A stretch of DNA of 34,866 nucleotides from Mangrovicoccus algicola (GCF_014903745.1 NZ_JACVXA010000053.1:1-34866), one strand, 5' to 3'. Shown: positions 1 through 8,990, numbered from the stretch's first letter. Program-made: numbers and translations. Notes: a model not told the origin generated them from the letters alone.

Positions 1-1
1 C

Positions 2-913
2 GCCGCCGAACTGGGCCTGGCCGCGGGCACGCCGGTCGCCGCCAGCCTGATCGACGCCTATGCCGGGGCGCTCGGCACGCTGGGGGTGGCCCGCGCCGCG
101 GGCGAGCCGCTCCCGGCGCGGCTGGCGGTGATCGCGGGGACCTCGACCTGCCATATCGGCCTCAGCCCCGGGCCGGTCTTCGTGCCCGGCATCTGGGGGC
201 CCTATTACGGCGTCATGCTGCCGGATCTCTGGGCGCTGGAAGGCGGGCAATCGGCGGCCGGCGCGCTCCTGGATGCGGTCATCGCCCGGCACGGCGCCTC
301 GGCCGCGCTGGCCGCGGAGGCCGAGGCCCAGGGCAGGCGGATCACCGACCTGCTGGATGACGTGCTGGCCGGGATGGGCGCGGAGACCGCCACGCTGACC
401 CGCGAGCGCCACGTGCAGCCCGATTTCCACGGCAACCGCTCGCCGCTGGCAGCCCCCTGGCGCAAGGGCGCGATCAGCGGGCTGACCCTGCAGACCGGGG
501 TCGCGGACCTGGCGCTGGACTATCTCGCGACGCTGCAGGCCCTGGCCTATGGCACGCGCCACATCATCGAGGAGATGCGCGCCGCGGGCGCCCGGGTCGA
601 CACGCTGGTCGTCAGCGGCGGGCTGGCCCGCAACGCGCTGTTCCTGCGAGAGAATGCCGATGCCACCGGCTGCCGGGTCATCGTCCCCGACCAGCCCGAG
701 CCGGTGCTGCTGGGCTGCGCGATGCTGGCGGCGGTGGCCGCGGGCACGCAGCCCGACATCGAAACCGCCATGACCGCGCTTTGCGGCACGGGGCGCGTCG
801 CGGTCCCGCGCGGCGGCGCCATCGGCGACTATCACGACCGCAAATACCGGGTCTTCCGCCGGATGCAGGAAGATTTCGCCGCCTATGGCGCGCTGATGGG
901 AGACGCCTCATGA
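2..913 (+). CDS. FGGY-family carbohydrate kinase (ribulokinase-like), 5'-truncated by the window edge
   Basis: This is the C-terminal part of an FGGY sugar kinase, a cytoplasmic enzyme that phosphorylates a ketopentose or related sugar with ATP. The reading frame is open from the first bases of the window, so the N-terminal ATPase lobe is missing and about 303 residues remain. The stretch [13 protein letters not shown], followed by a Gly/Pro-rich segment and [11 protein letters not shown], is the hallmark of the ribulokinase / D-ribulose kinase branch. Further on, [18 protein letters not shown] matches the C-terminal FGGY signature (SGG with an N-x-x-x-x-x-x-A/D pattern). The stop codon overlaps the start of the next gene by four bases (ATGA), so the kinase and the sugar isomerase are translationally coupled. 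Together they probably form an isomerase/kinase pair for one pentose or deoxyhexose. The exact sugar cannot be read from the sequence. Confidence 0.88.
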   Translation, partial: AAELGLAAGTPVAASLIDAYAGALGTLGVARAAGEPLPARLAVIAGTSTCHIGLSPGPVFVPGIWGPYYGVMLPDLWALEGGQSAAGALLDAVIARHGASAALAAEAEAQGRRITDLLDDVLAGMGAETATLTRERHVQPDFHGNRSPLAAPWRKGAISGLTLQTGVADLALDYLATLQALAYGTRHIIEEMRAAGARVDTLVVSGGLARNALFLRENADATGCRVIVPDQPEPVLLGCAMLAAVAAGTQPDIETAMTALCGTGRVAVPRGGAIGDYHDRKYRVFRRMQEDFAAYGALMGDAS

Positions 914-2496
914 CCACGATCACCCTCGTCGCCAGCGGCGACCTGCGCGAAAGCGCCAATATCCAGTGCTGGCCCGCCCAGGCGGCGATGGAGGCCAGGC
1001 TGGCACAGGTGCTGGAGGGCATGGGCCACCGGCTGCAGCGCGCCCATGGCGTCAAGGACGGGGCCGGCCACGGGTTCATCGCCAGCCAGAGGGAGGGCAT
1101 GGACATCTTCGCCGCCATCGATCCCGACGCGCCGCTGATCGTCGCCGAGGCGGTCTGGCAGTATTCGCACCATGTGCTGCCGGGGCTGAGCACGCATCGC
1201 GGCCCGATCCTGACCCTGGCCAACTGGTCCGGCCAATGGCCCGGGCTGGTCGGGCTGCTGAACCTCAACGGGTCGCTGACCAAGGCGGGCATCGCCCATG
1301 CCTCGCTCTGGTCCGAAACCTTCGAGGACGGCTTCTTCCTGGGCAAGCTGGCCGAATGGCTGGACACCGGCACCATCACCCATGACACCAGCCATGTCCG
1401 GCCCTTCGACGGCGATGCCGGAGAGGATGCGGCGCTGGTGGCGGCCATCGCCGCGGACCTGCGCCGCAACAAGGCCATCCTGGGCGTCTTCGACGAGGGC
1501 TGCATGGGCATGTACAATGCCATCGTGCCCGACGAGCTGCTGATGCCCATGGGGCTGTTCAAGGAACGCCTGTCGCAATCCGCGCTCTATCACGCGACCC
1601 TGCAGGTGCCGGTCGCCGAGGGCCGCGCCGCCTATGACTGGCTGCGGGCGAAGGGCATGACCTTCCATCTGGGCACCGACCCGGCGACCGAGCTGACCGA
1701 GGATCAGGTGATCGACCAGTGCCGCATGTATGTGGCGGCGGTGCGCATGGCCGACCGGTTCGGCTGCGAGGCGATCGGCATCCAGTACCAGCAGGGGCTC
1801 AAGGACCTGCTGCCCGCCTCCGACCTGGTCGAGGGGATGCTGAACACCGATGACCGCCCCGACGTGACCCGCCCCGATGGCAGCGTGATCCGCCAGGGCC
1901 GGGCCATCGTGCATTTCAACGAGGTGGATGAATGCGCGGCGATCGACGGGGTGCTGATCAACCGGGTGCATCGCGCGCTGGGGCAGCCGGTGGAAACCAC
2001 GCTGCACGACCTGCGCTGGGGCGGGCCGGACCTGTCGGGCACGCATGAGGGCCATGTCTGGGTGTTCGAGATCTCCGGCGCGGCGCCCGCGGCGCATCAC
2101 GCGGGCGGCTGGGCCGGATCGGAAAGCCACCGGCAGCCGGCGATGTTCTTTCCCGCCGGGGGCGGCACGCTCAAGGGCTATGCGAAACCCGGCGAGATCA
2201 TCTGGTCGCGCATCCATGTCGAGGACGGCACGCTGCGGATGGATATCGGGCGCGGCCGCGCGGTCGAATTGCCGCCTGCCGAACAAGAACGGCGCTCGCG
2301 GGCGACGAACCCGGAATGGCCGATCATGAACGCCATCCTCACCGGGGTCAGCCGCGACCAGATGATGGCCCGCCACAAGGCGAACCACATCCAGGTCGTC
2401 TATGCCAATTCCGTCGAAGAGGCCGACCGCGCCCTGCGCGCGAGGGCGGCGCTGGCCGCCGAACTGGGCATCCAGGTCAGCACCTGCGGCGTCTGA
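910..2496 (+). CDS. L-fucose/L-arabinose isomerase family protein
   Basis: This 528-residue protein belongs to the FucI/AraA aldose-ketose isomerase superfamily, which are metal-dependent cytoplasmic enzymes interconverting an aldose and a ketose. The central region around residues 285-325 ([10 protein letters not shown], then [12 protein letters not shown] and NTDDRP) resembles the segment of this superfamily that carries acidic metal ligands. A His-rich stretch near residues 395-410 (AAHHAGGW...ESHRQP) and the later [14 protein letters not shown] fit the C-terminal barrel that binds substrate. The start is the ATG overlapping the kinase stop (ATGA). A longer in-frame extension upstream is just kinase-gene shadow. 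Pairing with an FGGY kinase supports catabolism of arabinose, fucose or a related sugar, with the phosphorylated ketose as product. Specificity is unknown. Confidence 0.87.
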   Translation: MTTITLVASGDLRESANIQCWPAQAAMEARLAQVLEGMGHRLQRAHGVKDGAGHGFIASQREGMDIFAAIDPDAPLIVAEAVWQYSHHVLPGLSTHRGPILTLANWSGQWPGLVGLLNLNGSLTKAGIAHASLWSETFEDGFFLGKLAEWLDTGTITHDTSHVRPFDGDAGEDAALVAAIAADLRRNKAILGVFDEGCMGMYNAIVPDELLMPMGLFKERLSQSALYHATLQVPVAEGRAAYDWLRAKGMTFHLGTDPATELTEDQVIDQCRMYVAAVRMADRFGCEAIGIQYQQGLKDLLPASDLVEGMLNTDDRPDVTRPDGSVIRQGRAIVHFNEVDECAAIDGVLINRVHRALGQPVETTLHDLRWGGPDLSGTHEGHVWVFEISGAAPAAHHAGGWAGSESHRQPAMFFPAGGGTLKGYAKPGEIIWSRIHVEDGTLRMDIGRGRAVELPPAEQERRSRATNPEWPIMNAILTGVSRDQMMARHKANHIQVVYANSVEEADRALRARAALAAELGIQVSTCGV

Positions 2497-2966
2497 TCCC
2501 CGCGGAGGCGCCCGTCCTCCGGGACGGCCCCCGCCCCCTGCCGACCCGCCCGGCCCATATGGCGCCGGTGGCATGGCGGAGCCGGAGGCCAGGCCGCATC
2601 TCCCGGCTGGAGGATCGACACGGCATCTCCCGGCGGCGCGCGCGATCCGGCGCGGCAGACCCCGGCGGCAGGATCCCCGGGCTGCCCCGAAAACATGCAT
2701 CGCGTCTGCAAATTCATCCGAAATGCCGAAAAAGTCGCGTTTCAAATCCGCCAGATCACGGCATGTTCGGAAACCGCTTAAGACGGTCCGCTTTTGGGTG
2801 CATGCAAACGACCATCGCAATGACGACGCTTTCGAGAATGTCACGGATCCCGGATCAGGCCACAGATGCCGCCGGAAAATCCATGTCCGGGACAGAGGGC
2901 GCCGCGGGCCGGAAAAAGGGCGGTAAACGTCCGTATATTAACGATTTCACCAGCAGGAGACCCTCC
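2497..2966. promoter_or_regulatory. 470-base intergenic region: end of the sugar genes and probable promoter region of the TRAP cluster
   Basis: No convincing gene is seen. A small GC hairpin (CGGAGG 2503-2508 with CCTCCG 2516-2521) follows the isomerase stop and may help termination, but no T-run follows it. From about 2690 the base composition becomes noticeably richer in A+T than the flanking genes. This stretch includes TGCATGCA (2799-2806), an 8-base palindrome, and TATATT (2934-2939), a possible -10 element 28 bases before the next ATG. I could not find a good -35 partner. The spacing suggests the cluster from 2967 is a separate transcription unit from the kinase-isomerase pair. Confidence 0.4.
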
Positions 2967-3938
2967 ATGAAGACCATTCTCGCCACCGCGCTCATCGGCG
3001 CCGCCGGCCTGGCGGCCTCCACCGCATCCGCCGCCAACATCACGCTCTGCGGCGCCTCGCCGGGCGGATTGTGGAGCCTGATCGGCGTCGGCCTCGACGC
3101 GGCCGTGCGGGCCCAGCAGCCGGACAGCACCGTCACCTACCAGACCTCCTCGGGCGGTTTCGCGAATATCGCGCAGATCAAGGCCGGCGGATGCGACCTG
3201 GGCATCGTCCATGTCGGCGAGGCGCTGATCGCCAAGAAAGGCGCGGCCCCGTTCCAGGCGCCGGTCGAGGGCATCGGCGCGGTCGCACTGGTCTATGACA
3301 AGGCCCCCATGCATTTCCTGGTCTCGAAAAGCTTCGCCGAGGAATACGGCCTCGGCTCGATCGCCGATCTCGCGACCAGCGGCGCGCCGCTCGACCTGGT
3401 CTCGAACCGCCGCGGGATCCTGCCCTCGATCCTGCTGGAAGAGGCCTTCGCCAAATCCGGGCTGACCTATGACCAGCTCGAGGAGAATGGCGGCTCGGTC
3501 CAGTACGAGGGCAGCGCCGGCGCCGCGGACATCATGACCGACGGCCGCGCCGACATGTGGACCAACGCGACCTTCATCGGCACCTCGGCGGTGGAGACCA
3601 TCGCCCAGGCCCGCCCCATGACGCTCTTGTCGGTCCCCGCCGAGGTCAGCCGGCAGATGGTGGAGGAATACGGCTCGCAGCTGGTGACCATTCCCGCCGG
3701 ATCCTATCCCTGGCTGGATCATGACGTGGAAACCTTCGGCGCCCGCGCCGCGATCGTGGCCGCCGAGGATGCCGATCCGGCAATGATCGAACTCGTCGCC
3801 ACCGCGATCCGCGACCATGCCGACAAGATTGCCGAGGTCCATAGCGCGATGGGCGGGTTCACCGCCGAATTCGCGGCCTCCCTCGACGCGCTGGACTATG
3901 TCCCTGGCGCGGCCGAGATCTACGCCCCGGCAAACTGA
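2967..3938 (+). CDS. TAXI-family TRAP transporter substrate-binding protein
   Basis: This is a 323-residue periplasmic binding protein of a TRAP transporter of the TAXI type. It starts with a classic Sec signal peptide: MKT, a hydrophobic Ala/Leu/Gly segment, and an ASA-A cleavage region at about residues 20-23. It continues with the TAXI-like fold pattern SPGGLWSLIGVGLDAAV, TSSGGFANIAQIKAGGCDLGIVH and a later TDGRADMWTNATFIG. The ATG at 2967 has a good ribosome site, AGGAGA at 2955-2960. The family delivers small organic acids (usually mono- or dicarboxylates) to a sodium-coupled permease. The matching permease follows after a hairpin, and two nucleotide-metabolism genes lie downstream. The ligand may therefore be a pyridine or pyrimidine carboxylate, but that is inference from context only. 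Confidence 0.92.
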   Translation: MKTILATALIGAAGLAASTASAANITLCGASPGGLWSLIGVGLDAAVRAQQPDSTVTYQTSSGGFANIAQIKAGGCDLGIVHVGEALIAKKGAAPFQAPVEGIGAVALVYDKAPMHFLVSKSFAEEYGLGSIADLATSGAPLDLVSNRRGILPSILLEEAFAKSGLTYDQLEENGGSVQYEGSAGAADIMTDGRADMWTNATFIGTSAVETIAQARPMTLLSVPAEVSRQMVEEYGSQLVTIPAGSYPWLDHDVETFGARAAIVAAEDADPAMIELVATAIRDHADKIAEVHSAMGGFTAEFAASLDALDYVPGAAEIYAPAN

Positions 3939-3946
3939 TCCCCCGC

Positions 3947-3961
3947 AGGGGCCGGGCCCCT
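3947..3961 (+). other. Intercistronic hairpin between TRAP binding protein and permease
   Basis: AGGGG (3947-3951) pairs perfectly with CCCCT (3957-3961) around a five-base loop, just after the binding-protein stop. There is no T-tract, so it is unlikely to be a full terminator. Stem-loops at this position in transporter operons commonly stabilise the upstream message or attenuate the downstream one, which would give excess binding protein over permease. That role is inferred. Confidence 0.45.
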
Positions 3962-4034
3962 CCGGGACCACCTGCTGCCCGTTCCCCCGCCGGGGGGACG
4001 GCCTCCCATCATGGCGGAAAACGGGAAGGTTTCC

Positions 4035-5936
4035 ATGCGGTTTCTCGCGTATCTCTTCAACACAAGCCCCCGGCGCCGTCCCGAAGGCTGGCTGGCGCGG
4101 CCGCTGACGCTCTATTGCGCCGCCGTGTCCGCCTGGGTGCTGTCGGCGGCGACATGGATGCGGGTGGACTCGCTCGCCATGACGATCATCTTCCTGTCGC
4201 TCATCCTGGTGCCGTCCTTCCTGCTGGTCGCCGCGGCCCCCGGATCGGATCCGCGCAGGCCCTCCGCGATCGACTGGGGTCTTTCCGCGGCCGCGGGCGC
4301 CTCGGCGCTCTATTTCATCGTGAACATCCCGGCCACGGCCGAGCGCATCTCGCTGCTGTCGCCGCTGAGCTGGCACCAGTTCGCCTTCGCCGCGATCATG
4401 ATCCTGCTGACGCTGGAGATCACCCGCCGCACCGTGGGCATGTTCCTGATGCTGCTGGTGATGAGCTTCATCGCCTACAACCTCCTCGGCCATCACCTCA
4501 CCGGCACGCTGGGCCATGGCTACATCTCGCTGCAGCATTTCGTGGACATCAACGTCTATACCTCGGACGGCCTGTTCGGCACCCCGGTGCGGGTCGCGGC
4601 GACCTATGCCTTCCTCTTCGTGCTTTTCGGAACCATCCTCGAACATGCCCGCGGCGGCGACTTCTTCTTCGGCCTCTCCGCCGCGCTGACCGGCCGCTCT
4701 CCCGGCGGCCCCGCCAAGGTGGCGGTGGTGTCCTCGGCCCTGTTCGGCACGATGTCCGGCAGCCCGACCTCCGACGTGGTCGCGACCGGCTCGATCACCA
4801 TTCCGATGATGAAGAAGCTCGGCTACCGCCCGGAAATGGCCGCGGGGACCGAGGTCGCGGCCTCGACCGGGGGCAGCCTGCTGCCGCCCGTCATGGGCTC
4901 CGCCGCCTTCATCATGGCCGAGGTGACTGGTCTCGACTACCTGGCGATCTGCTTTGCCGCCATCGTGCCCGCCGCGGTCTACTATCTCGGCATCTACGTG
5001 CAGGTGCACATGCGTTCGAAGACCCTGGGACTGGAGCCGCTGGCCCCGGAGCAGGTGCCGCGCCTGCGCGCGGTCATGATCTCGGGCTGGCCCTACCTGA
5101 TCCCGCTGCTTGGCATGACCGCGATGCTGGTGATGCATTTCTCGCCGACCCTGACCGCGGCGGTCGCCTCCGGCCTGGTCTGGCTGGTCGCGCTGATGCG
5201 CCCCTCGACCCGCCTGGGGCTGGGGAAGACCATCGACGTGCTGTCGGAGACCACCATCCGCATGATCGGCGTGACCGGCGCCTGCGCGGCCGCGGGGCTC
5301 GTGGTCGGCGGGATCACCATGACCGGGCTGGCCTCCAAGTTCTCGGTCCTGGCCTTCGGCCTGGTCGGCGAGAACGACTTCCTCGTGCTGCTGCTGTCGG
5401 CGGCGGTGACGATCATCCTCGGGCTGGGCATGCCCACGCCCTCCGCCTATGTCCTGGCCGCCGTTCTGGTGGCGCCGACCCTGGTCAATGACCTCGGCAT
5501 GCCGCTGATGGCCGTGCACATGTTCATTCTCTATTACGCGGTGCTCTCGGCCATGACCCCGCCCGTCGCCGTGGCCAGCTTCGCCGCCGCCGCGATTGCC
5601 CAGGCCAATCCGATCAGGATTTCGCTCGAGGCCATGCAGCTGGCGGTCACCGCCTTCATCATGCCCTTCGCCTTCATCGCCAATCCCGGCGTGCTGCAGC
5701 CCTGGGCCTCCGCCGGGGATGCGGCCGAGGCGCTGGCGGTGATCCTGGGCTGCTTCGCCATCGCCATCGGGGCCGAGACCGCCCGCCGCACCGACCGGCT
5801 GTGGGGCTGGGCGGGCGTCGCCGCGGGGCTGTGCCTGATCATGCCCGGGCCGGAACCCAAGATCCTGGGTCTGGCCATGGCCGCCGCCGTGCTGGTGCGG
5901 ATGCGCCGCAGGCGGACCGCGATGGCGGTCTCCTGA
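4035..5936 (+). CDS. TRAP transporter permease, fused small and large membrane subunits (DctQM type)
   Basis: This inner-membrane protein of about 633 residues has many hydrophobic segments. It contains both the four-helix DctQ-like part (roughly residues 30-150) and the large DctM-like part, as is usual for TAXI systems. DctM landmarks are visible: GSPTSDVVATGSITIPMM and EVAASTGGSLLPPVMG near residues 240-290, and GLGMPTPSAYVLAAVLVAP near residue 462. It would use a sodium gradient to import the ligand supplied by the preceding binding protein. I chose the ATG at 4035 because GGGAAGG (4023-4029) sits five bases before it. An in-frame ATG at 4011 would add eight residues. The C-terminal ~90 residues are also hydrophobic, as in other fused TAXI permeases. 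It is followed 59 bases later by the NadC-like gene in the same direction. Confidence 0.93.
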   Translation: MRFLAYLFNTSPRRRPEGWLARPLTLYCAAVSAWVLSAATWMRVDSLAMTIIFLSLILVPSFLLVAAAPGSDPRRPSAIDWGLSAAAGASALYFIVNIPATAERISLLSPLSWHQFAFAAIMILLTLEITRRTVGMFLMLLVMSFIAYNLLGHHLTGTLGHGYISLQHFVDINVYTSDGLFGTPVRVAATYAFLFVLFGTILEHARGGDFFFGLSAALTGRSPGGPAKVAVVSSALFGTMSGSPTSDVVATGSITIPMMKKLGYRPEMAAGTEVAASTGGSLLPPVMGSAAFIMAEVTGLDYLAICFAAIVPAAVYYLGIYVQVHMRSKTLGLEPLAPEQVPRLRAVMISGWPYLIPLLGMTAMLVMHFSPTLTAAVASGLVWLVALMRPSTRLGLGKTIDVLSETTIRMIGVTGACAAAGLVVGGITMTGLASKFSVLAFGLVGENDFLVLLLSAAVTIILGLGMPTPSAYVLAAVLVAPTLVNDLGMPLMAVHMFILYYAVLSAMTPPVAVASFAAAAIAQANPIRISLEAMQLAVTAFIMPFAFIANPGVLQPWASAGDAAEALAVILGCFAIAIGAETARRTDRLWGWAGVAAGLCLIMPGPEPKILGLAMAAAVLVRMRRRRTAMAVS

Positions 5937-5995
5937 CCGGGCGGCCGGACCCTCATCACGTGACATACAGCATACAAGTACAAGAAGGACCCCCC

Positions 5996-6832
5996 ATGCT
6001 GATCGACATGCGCAAAGTGGAAAAACTGATCGACCTGTGGTTCGACGAGGACAATAACTACTTCGACCTGACCGCCAAGATCATGGTGGATGACGATGCC
6101 GCGGCCACCTTCGGGATGAATGCGCGCGAGGACATCATCCTCGCCGGCCTGCCGATGGCGGAGCTGATCTTCAAGAAGCTCGATCCGGCCTGCAGCTTCG
6201 AGGCGCTCTACAAGGACGGCGACAGGATCGCCGCCGGCACGACCTTCGCCAGGATCACCGGCAACGCCCAGGCCCTGCTGACCGCCGAGCGCGTCGCGCT
6301 GAACCTGATGCAGCGCATGTGCGGCATCGCCGGCGTCACCGCGGAATACGTCAAGGAGATCGAGGGCACCGGCGCCTTCCTCGTCGATACCCGCAAGACC
6401 ACGCCGGGCCTGCGCATGCTGGAGAAATACGCCGTCACCTGCGGCGGCGGACGCAACCACCGGCTGGGCCTCGACAACGGCATCATGCTCAAGGACAATC
6501 ACATCGCGGTGGCCGGGTCGATCACCGCCGCCGTCGCCCGTGCCAAGGCCCATGCCCCGGTCCTGACCAAGATCGAGGTCGAATGCGACCGGATCGACCA
6601 GGTGAAGGAAGCCCTGGAGGCCGGGGCCGATGTCATCATGCTGGACAACATGACCAATGACGCGATGCGCGACTGCGTCGAATGGGTGGCGGGGCGCGTG
6701 CCGCTGGAATGCTCGGGCGGGGTGCGCCTGGAGACCATCAGGGGCAAGGCCGAGACCGGCGTCGACTTCGTCTCGGTCGGCCGCATCACCCAGTCCGCCC
6801 CCTGCGTCGATATCGGTCTCGACGACGTGTGA
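5996..6832 (+). CDS. Quinolinate phosphoribosyltransferase-like enzyme (NadC family)
   Basis: This 278-residue protein has the full length and fold order of nicotinate-nucleotide pyrophosphorylase, which converts quinolinate and PRPP to nicotinate mononucleotide, CO2 and PPi. The known substrate-binding positions are all present: Arg99 (ERVALN), Arg133-Lys134-Thr135 (DTRKTTPGLR), His155-Arg156 (GGGRNHRLGL) and Lys166 (LKDNH). The acidic PRPP/metal motifs IEVECD (about 193-198) and DVIMLDN follow. The ATG at 5996 is preceded by AAGAAGGA, and an 8-base palindrome TCACGTGA (5956-5963) lies in the short A+T-richer leader. No nadA or nadB is beside it. It sits between a TRAP permease and a PRPP-forming fusion enzyme, which suggests a salvage role using imported quinolinate or a related pyridine acid. 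A related decarboxylating phosphoribosyltransferase (ModD-like) with a different acceptor is the main alternative. Confidence 0.85.
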   Translation: MLIDMRKVEKLIDLWFDEDNNYFDLTAKIMVDDDAAATFGMNAREDIILAGLPMAELIFKKLDPACSFEALYKDGDRIAAGTTFARITGNAQALLTAERVALNLMQRMCGIAGVTAEYVKEIEGTGAFLVDTRKTTPGLRMLEKYAVTCGGGRNHRLGLDNGIMLKDNHIAVAGSITAAVARAKAHAPVLTKIEVECDRIDQVKEALEAGADVIMLDNMTNDAMRDCVEWVAGRVPLECSGGVRLETIRGKAETGVDFVSVGRITQSAPCVDIGLDDV

Positions 6833-6864
6833 ACCTGAAACCCGACAGAAGCGGAGCAGTCGCC

Positions 6865-8937
6865 ATGGCATTCAAGGGAACCCTCTTTCTCGTCGTCGGC
6901 CCCAGCGGGGTCGGCAAGGACACCCTTCTGGACGGTGCGAAGGAGGCGCTTGGCAGCTATGGGTTCTACCGCTTCTGCCGGCGCTGGATCACCCGCGATG
7001 CCGAGGCCGGCGGGGAGGATTACCGCCCCGTCAGCGACGCCGAGTTCAGCCGCATGCTGGAGGCCGGCGCGTTCTTCCACCACTGGGAGGCCCACGGGCT
7101 GCGCTATGGCCTGCCCGGCGACATCCGCGACGACCTGGAGCGCGGCATCCATGTCATCCTGAACGGCTCGCGGCGCGAACTGGCCGGGATGGCCGCGCTC
7201 TGGGAAGATACGGTCGTCATCTCCATCGAGGCCTCTCCCGAGGTCATCGCCGCAAGGCTGACCGCCCGCGGGCGCGAAAGCGCCGAGGAGATCGAGAAGC
7301 GCATCGCGCGCCGCGCCGAGGTGCCGCAGGTCGGGCGCACCGTGATCCGGGTGCGCAACGAGGCCGGGCGCGAGGAAGGCATCCGGGCGCTGGTCCAGGC
7401 GATCGTCGGCAGCGCCGGACAGCATTTCCGCGGCGAAGCCTCCAGCCTGCGCACCGTCAACGGCAATCTCTGCGTGATTTCCGATGCCCATCCGGTTGCC
7501 GAGATCCTGCGCGCGCAGGGCAGCCGGGTGGAGCTGGTGAACGCGGCGGGCACCGAGGTCGTCGCCGAACTGGCCTATGACACCGGCGACCGGGTCTCGG
7601 CCGATGCCTGCCTCCTCGACATCAAGCTGGCCGCGCGGCTGGGCATCGGCGAGGGCGCCGTTCTGGAACTGCGCCCGGCCCCCTCGCCGCTGAGCCGCGA
7701 GGTGCTGCGCCGCAAGGTCCGCGGCGAGGAGCTCTCGGCGGCGGATATCGAACAGGTGGTCGATGAAATGGTCCGCGGCCGGTACTCGCAGACCGAACTG
7801 GCCGGGTTCCTCGTCAGCGCCGCGAACGGGCTGACCACGGCGGAGGTCGTGGCCCTGGCAAGATCCCGTGCCGCGCGCACCGAGAATCTGCGCTGGGACG
7901 CGCCGGTCGTCGTCGACAAGCATTCCATGGGCGGGATTCCCGGCAACCGGATCACCCCCATCATCATCCCGATCGTCGCCGCCGCCGGGCTCATCATGCC
8001 CAAGACCTCCTCGCGCGCGATCACCTCCGCCTCGGGAACCGCCGACGCGATGGAGGTCATGGCCCGCGTCGACCTGTCCCCGGACGAGCTGCGCCGCGTG
8101 GTCCGCGAGACCGGCGGCTGCATTGCCTGGAACGGCAACCTGACCCATTCGCCGGTCGATGACGTGATGAACGCGATCAACCAGCCGCTGGGACTGAAAT
8201 CGGCGCAGCTCGATGTCTCCTCGATCCTGTCGAAGAAGCTGGCGGCCGGCTCCACCCATGTGCTGATCGACATGCCTGTCGGCCCGGAGGCCAAGACCCG
8301 GACCGCGGCCGAAGCCGCCGAGCTGGAGACCCTGTTCCGGACGGTCGCGCAGGCGCTCGGCATCCAGGCGCGGGTGATGGTGACCGACGGCACCGGTCCT
8401 GTCGGCCGCGGCATCGGCCCGGCGCTGGAAATGCGCGACGCCATGATGGTGCTGGAGAATGATCCCGGCGCGCCCGCGGATCTGCGCGAAAAGGCGCTGC
8501 TCTATGCGGCCACGATCCTCGACTGGGCCGCCCCCGCGCCGCGCAGCGGCCGCGACCGGGCGGAGGAGCTGCTGTCATCCGGCGCCGCCGCCGCGAAGTT
8601 CCGCGCCATTCTGGCGGCCCAGGGCATGCGCGGCGCCAGGGCGCCCGCGCCGGCGCCGCTGACCGAGACGATCGCCACGCCGGCCGCCATGGAGATGCCG
8701 GGCTTCGGCGTCAGGTCGGTTGCCGCGATCGCGCGGGCCACGGGCGCGCCCCTCGTGCCCGCGGCAGGGGTCGACCTGCTGGCCCTGCCGGGCGCGCATC
8801 TGGAACCGGGCGCGCCGCTGCTGCGGATCCATGCCGCGACCAGCTTCGCGTTGCAGGCCGCCGCATCGCGCGCCCGCGACGCGCTGGCCAGCGGACAGCT
8901 GTTCCGGACGGTGCCCCGGATCGCCGAACCGGTATGA
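6865..8937 (+). CDS. Fusion of ribose 1,5-bisphosphate phosphokinase (PhnN) and AMP/thymidine phosphorylase-like enzyme
   Basis: This is a 690-residue two-enzyme fusion. Residues 1-190 match PhnN, which makes PRPP from ribose 1,5-bisphosphate and ATP. The features are P-loop GPSGVGKDT (12-20), RRWITRDAEAGGEDY, HWEAHGLRYGLP, VILNGSR and ARGRES. Residues ~195-690 match the 'putative thymidine phosphorylase' group related to archaeal AMP phosphorylase. This part has an extra N-terminal ~80-residue domain, then DKHSMGGIPGNR and SSRAITSASGTADAMEVM, close to the pyrimidine phosphorylase signature. AMP phosphorylase yields ribose 1,5-bisphosphate, which is exactly the PhnN substrate, so the two active sites form consecutive steps. 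GGAG (6853-6856) precedes the ATG. The frame runs through without a stop, so this is a true fusion and not two genes. No C-P lyase genes are near, which argues against a phosphonate role. Confidence 0.88.
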   Translation: MAFKGTLFLVVGPSGVGKDTLLDGAKEALGSYGFYRFCRRWITRDAEAGGEDYRPVSDAEFSRMLEAGAFFHHWEAHGLRYGLPGDIRDDLERGIHVILNGSRRELAGMAALWEDTVVISIEASPEVIAARLTARGRESAEEIEKRIARRAEVPQVGRTVIRVRNEAGREEGIRALVQAIVGSAGQHFRGEASSLRTVNGNLCVISDAHPVAEILRAQGSRVELVNAAGTEVVAELAYDTGDRVSADACLLDIKLAARLGIGEGAVLELRPAPSPLSREVLRRKVRGEELSAADIEQVVDEMVRGRYSQTELAGFLVSAANGLTTAEVVALARSRAARTENLRWDAPVVVDKHSMGGIPGNRITPIIIPIVAAAGLIMPKTSSRAITSASGTADAMEVMARVDLSPDELRRVVRETGGCIAWNGNLTHSPVDDVMNAINQPLGLKSAQLDVSSILSKKLAAGSTHVLIDMPVGPEAKTRTAAEAAELETLFRTVAQALGIQARVMVTDGTGPVGRGIGPALEMRDAMMVLENDPGAPADLREKALLYAATILDWAAPAPRSGRDRAEELLSSGAAAAKFRAILAAQGMRGARAPAPAPLTETIATPAAMEMPGFGVRSVAAIARATGAPLVPAAGVDLLALPGAHLEPGAPLLRIHAATSFALQAAASRARDALASGQLFRTVPRIAEPV

Positions 8938-8946
8938 CCCGGGCCA

Positions 8947-8981
8947 GGCGGGGCGCGGGCTGCAAGTCGCCCTGCCCCGCC
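8947..8981. terminator. Bidirectional hairpin between convergent clusters
   Basis: GGCGGGGC (8947-8954) pairs with GCCCCGCC (8974-8981), and an inner GGGC (8957-8960) pairs with GCCC (8969-8972). It fills the 53-base gap between the stop of the fusion gene and the stop of nagA, which converge here. The position and stem strength suit a two-way terminator, although neither strand shows a T-run. Confidence 0.6.
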
Positions 8982-8990
8982 GCCGCCCGG

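Noticed and set aside
883-2844. 653-codon open frame on the minus strand opposite the sugar isomerase
   Set aside because: It has no family motifs, while the plus strand carries a full-length isomerase coupled to the kinase.
2841-5966. 1041-codon open frame on the minus strand across the TRAP genes
   Set aside because: It is antisense to two clear transporter genes. Its product is dominated by Gly, Arg, His, Gln and Asp without any domain, the usual shadow of GC-rich coding DNA.
6865-7440. PhnN as part of a phosphonate (C-P lyase) pathway
   Set aside because: No other phn gene is in the window, and the domain is fused to a phosphorylase that makes its substrate, so nucleotide recycling explains it better.
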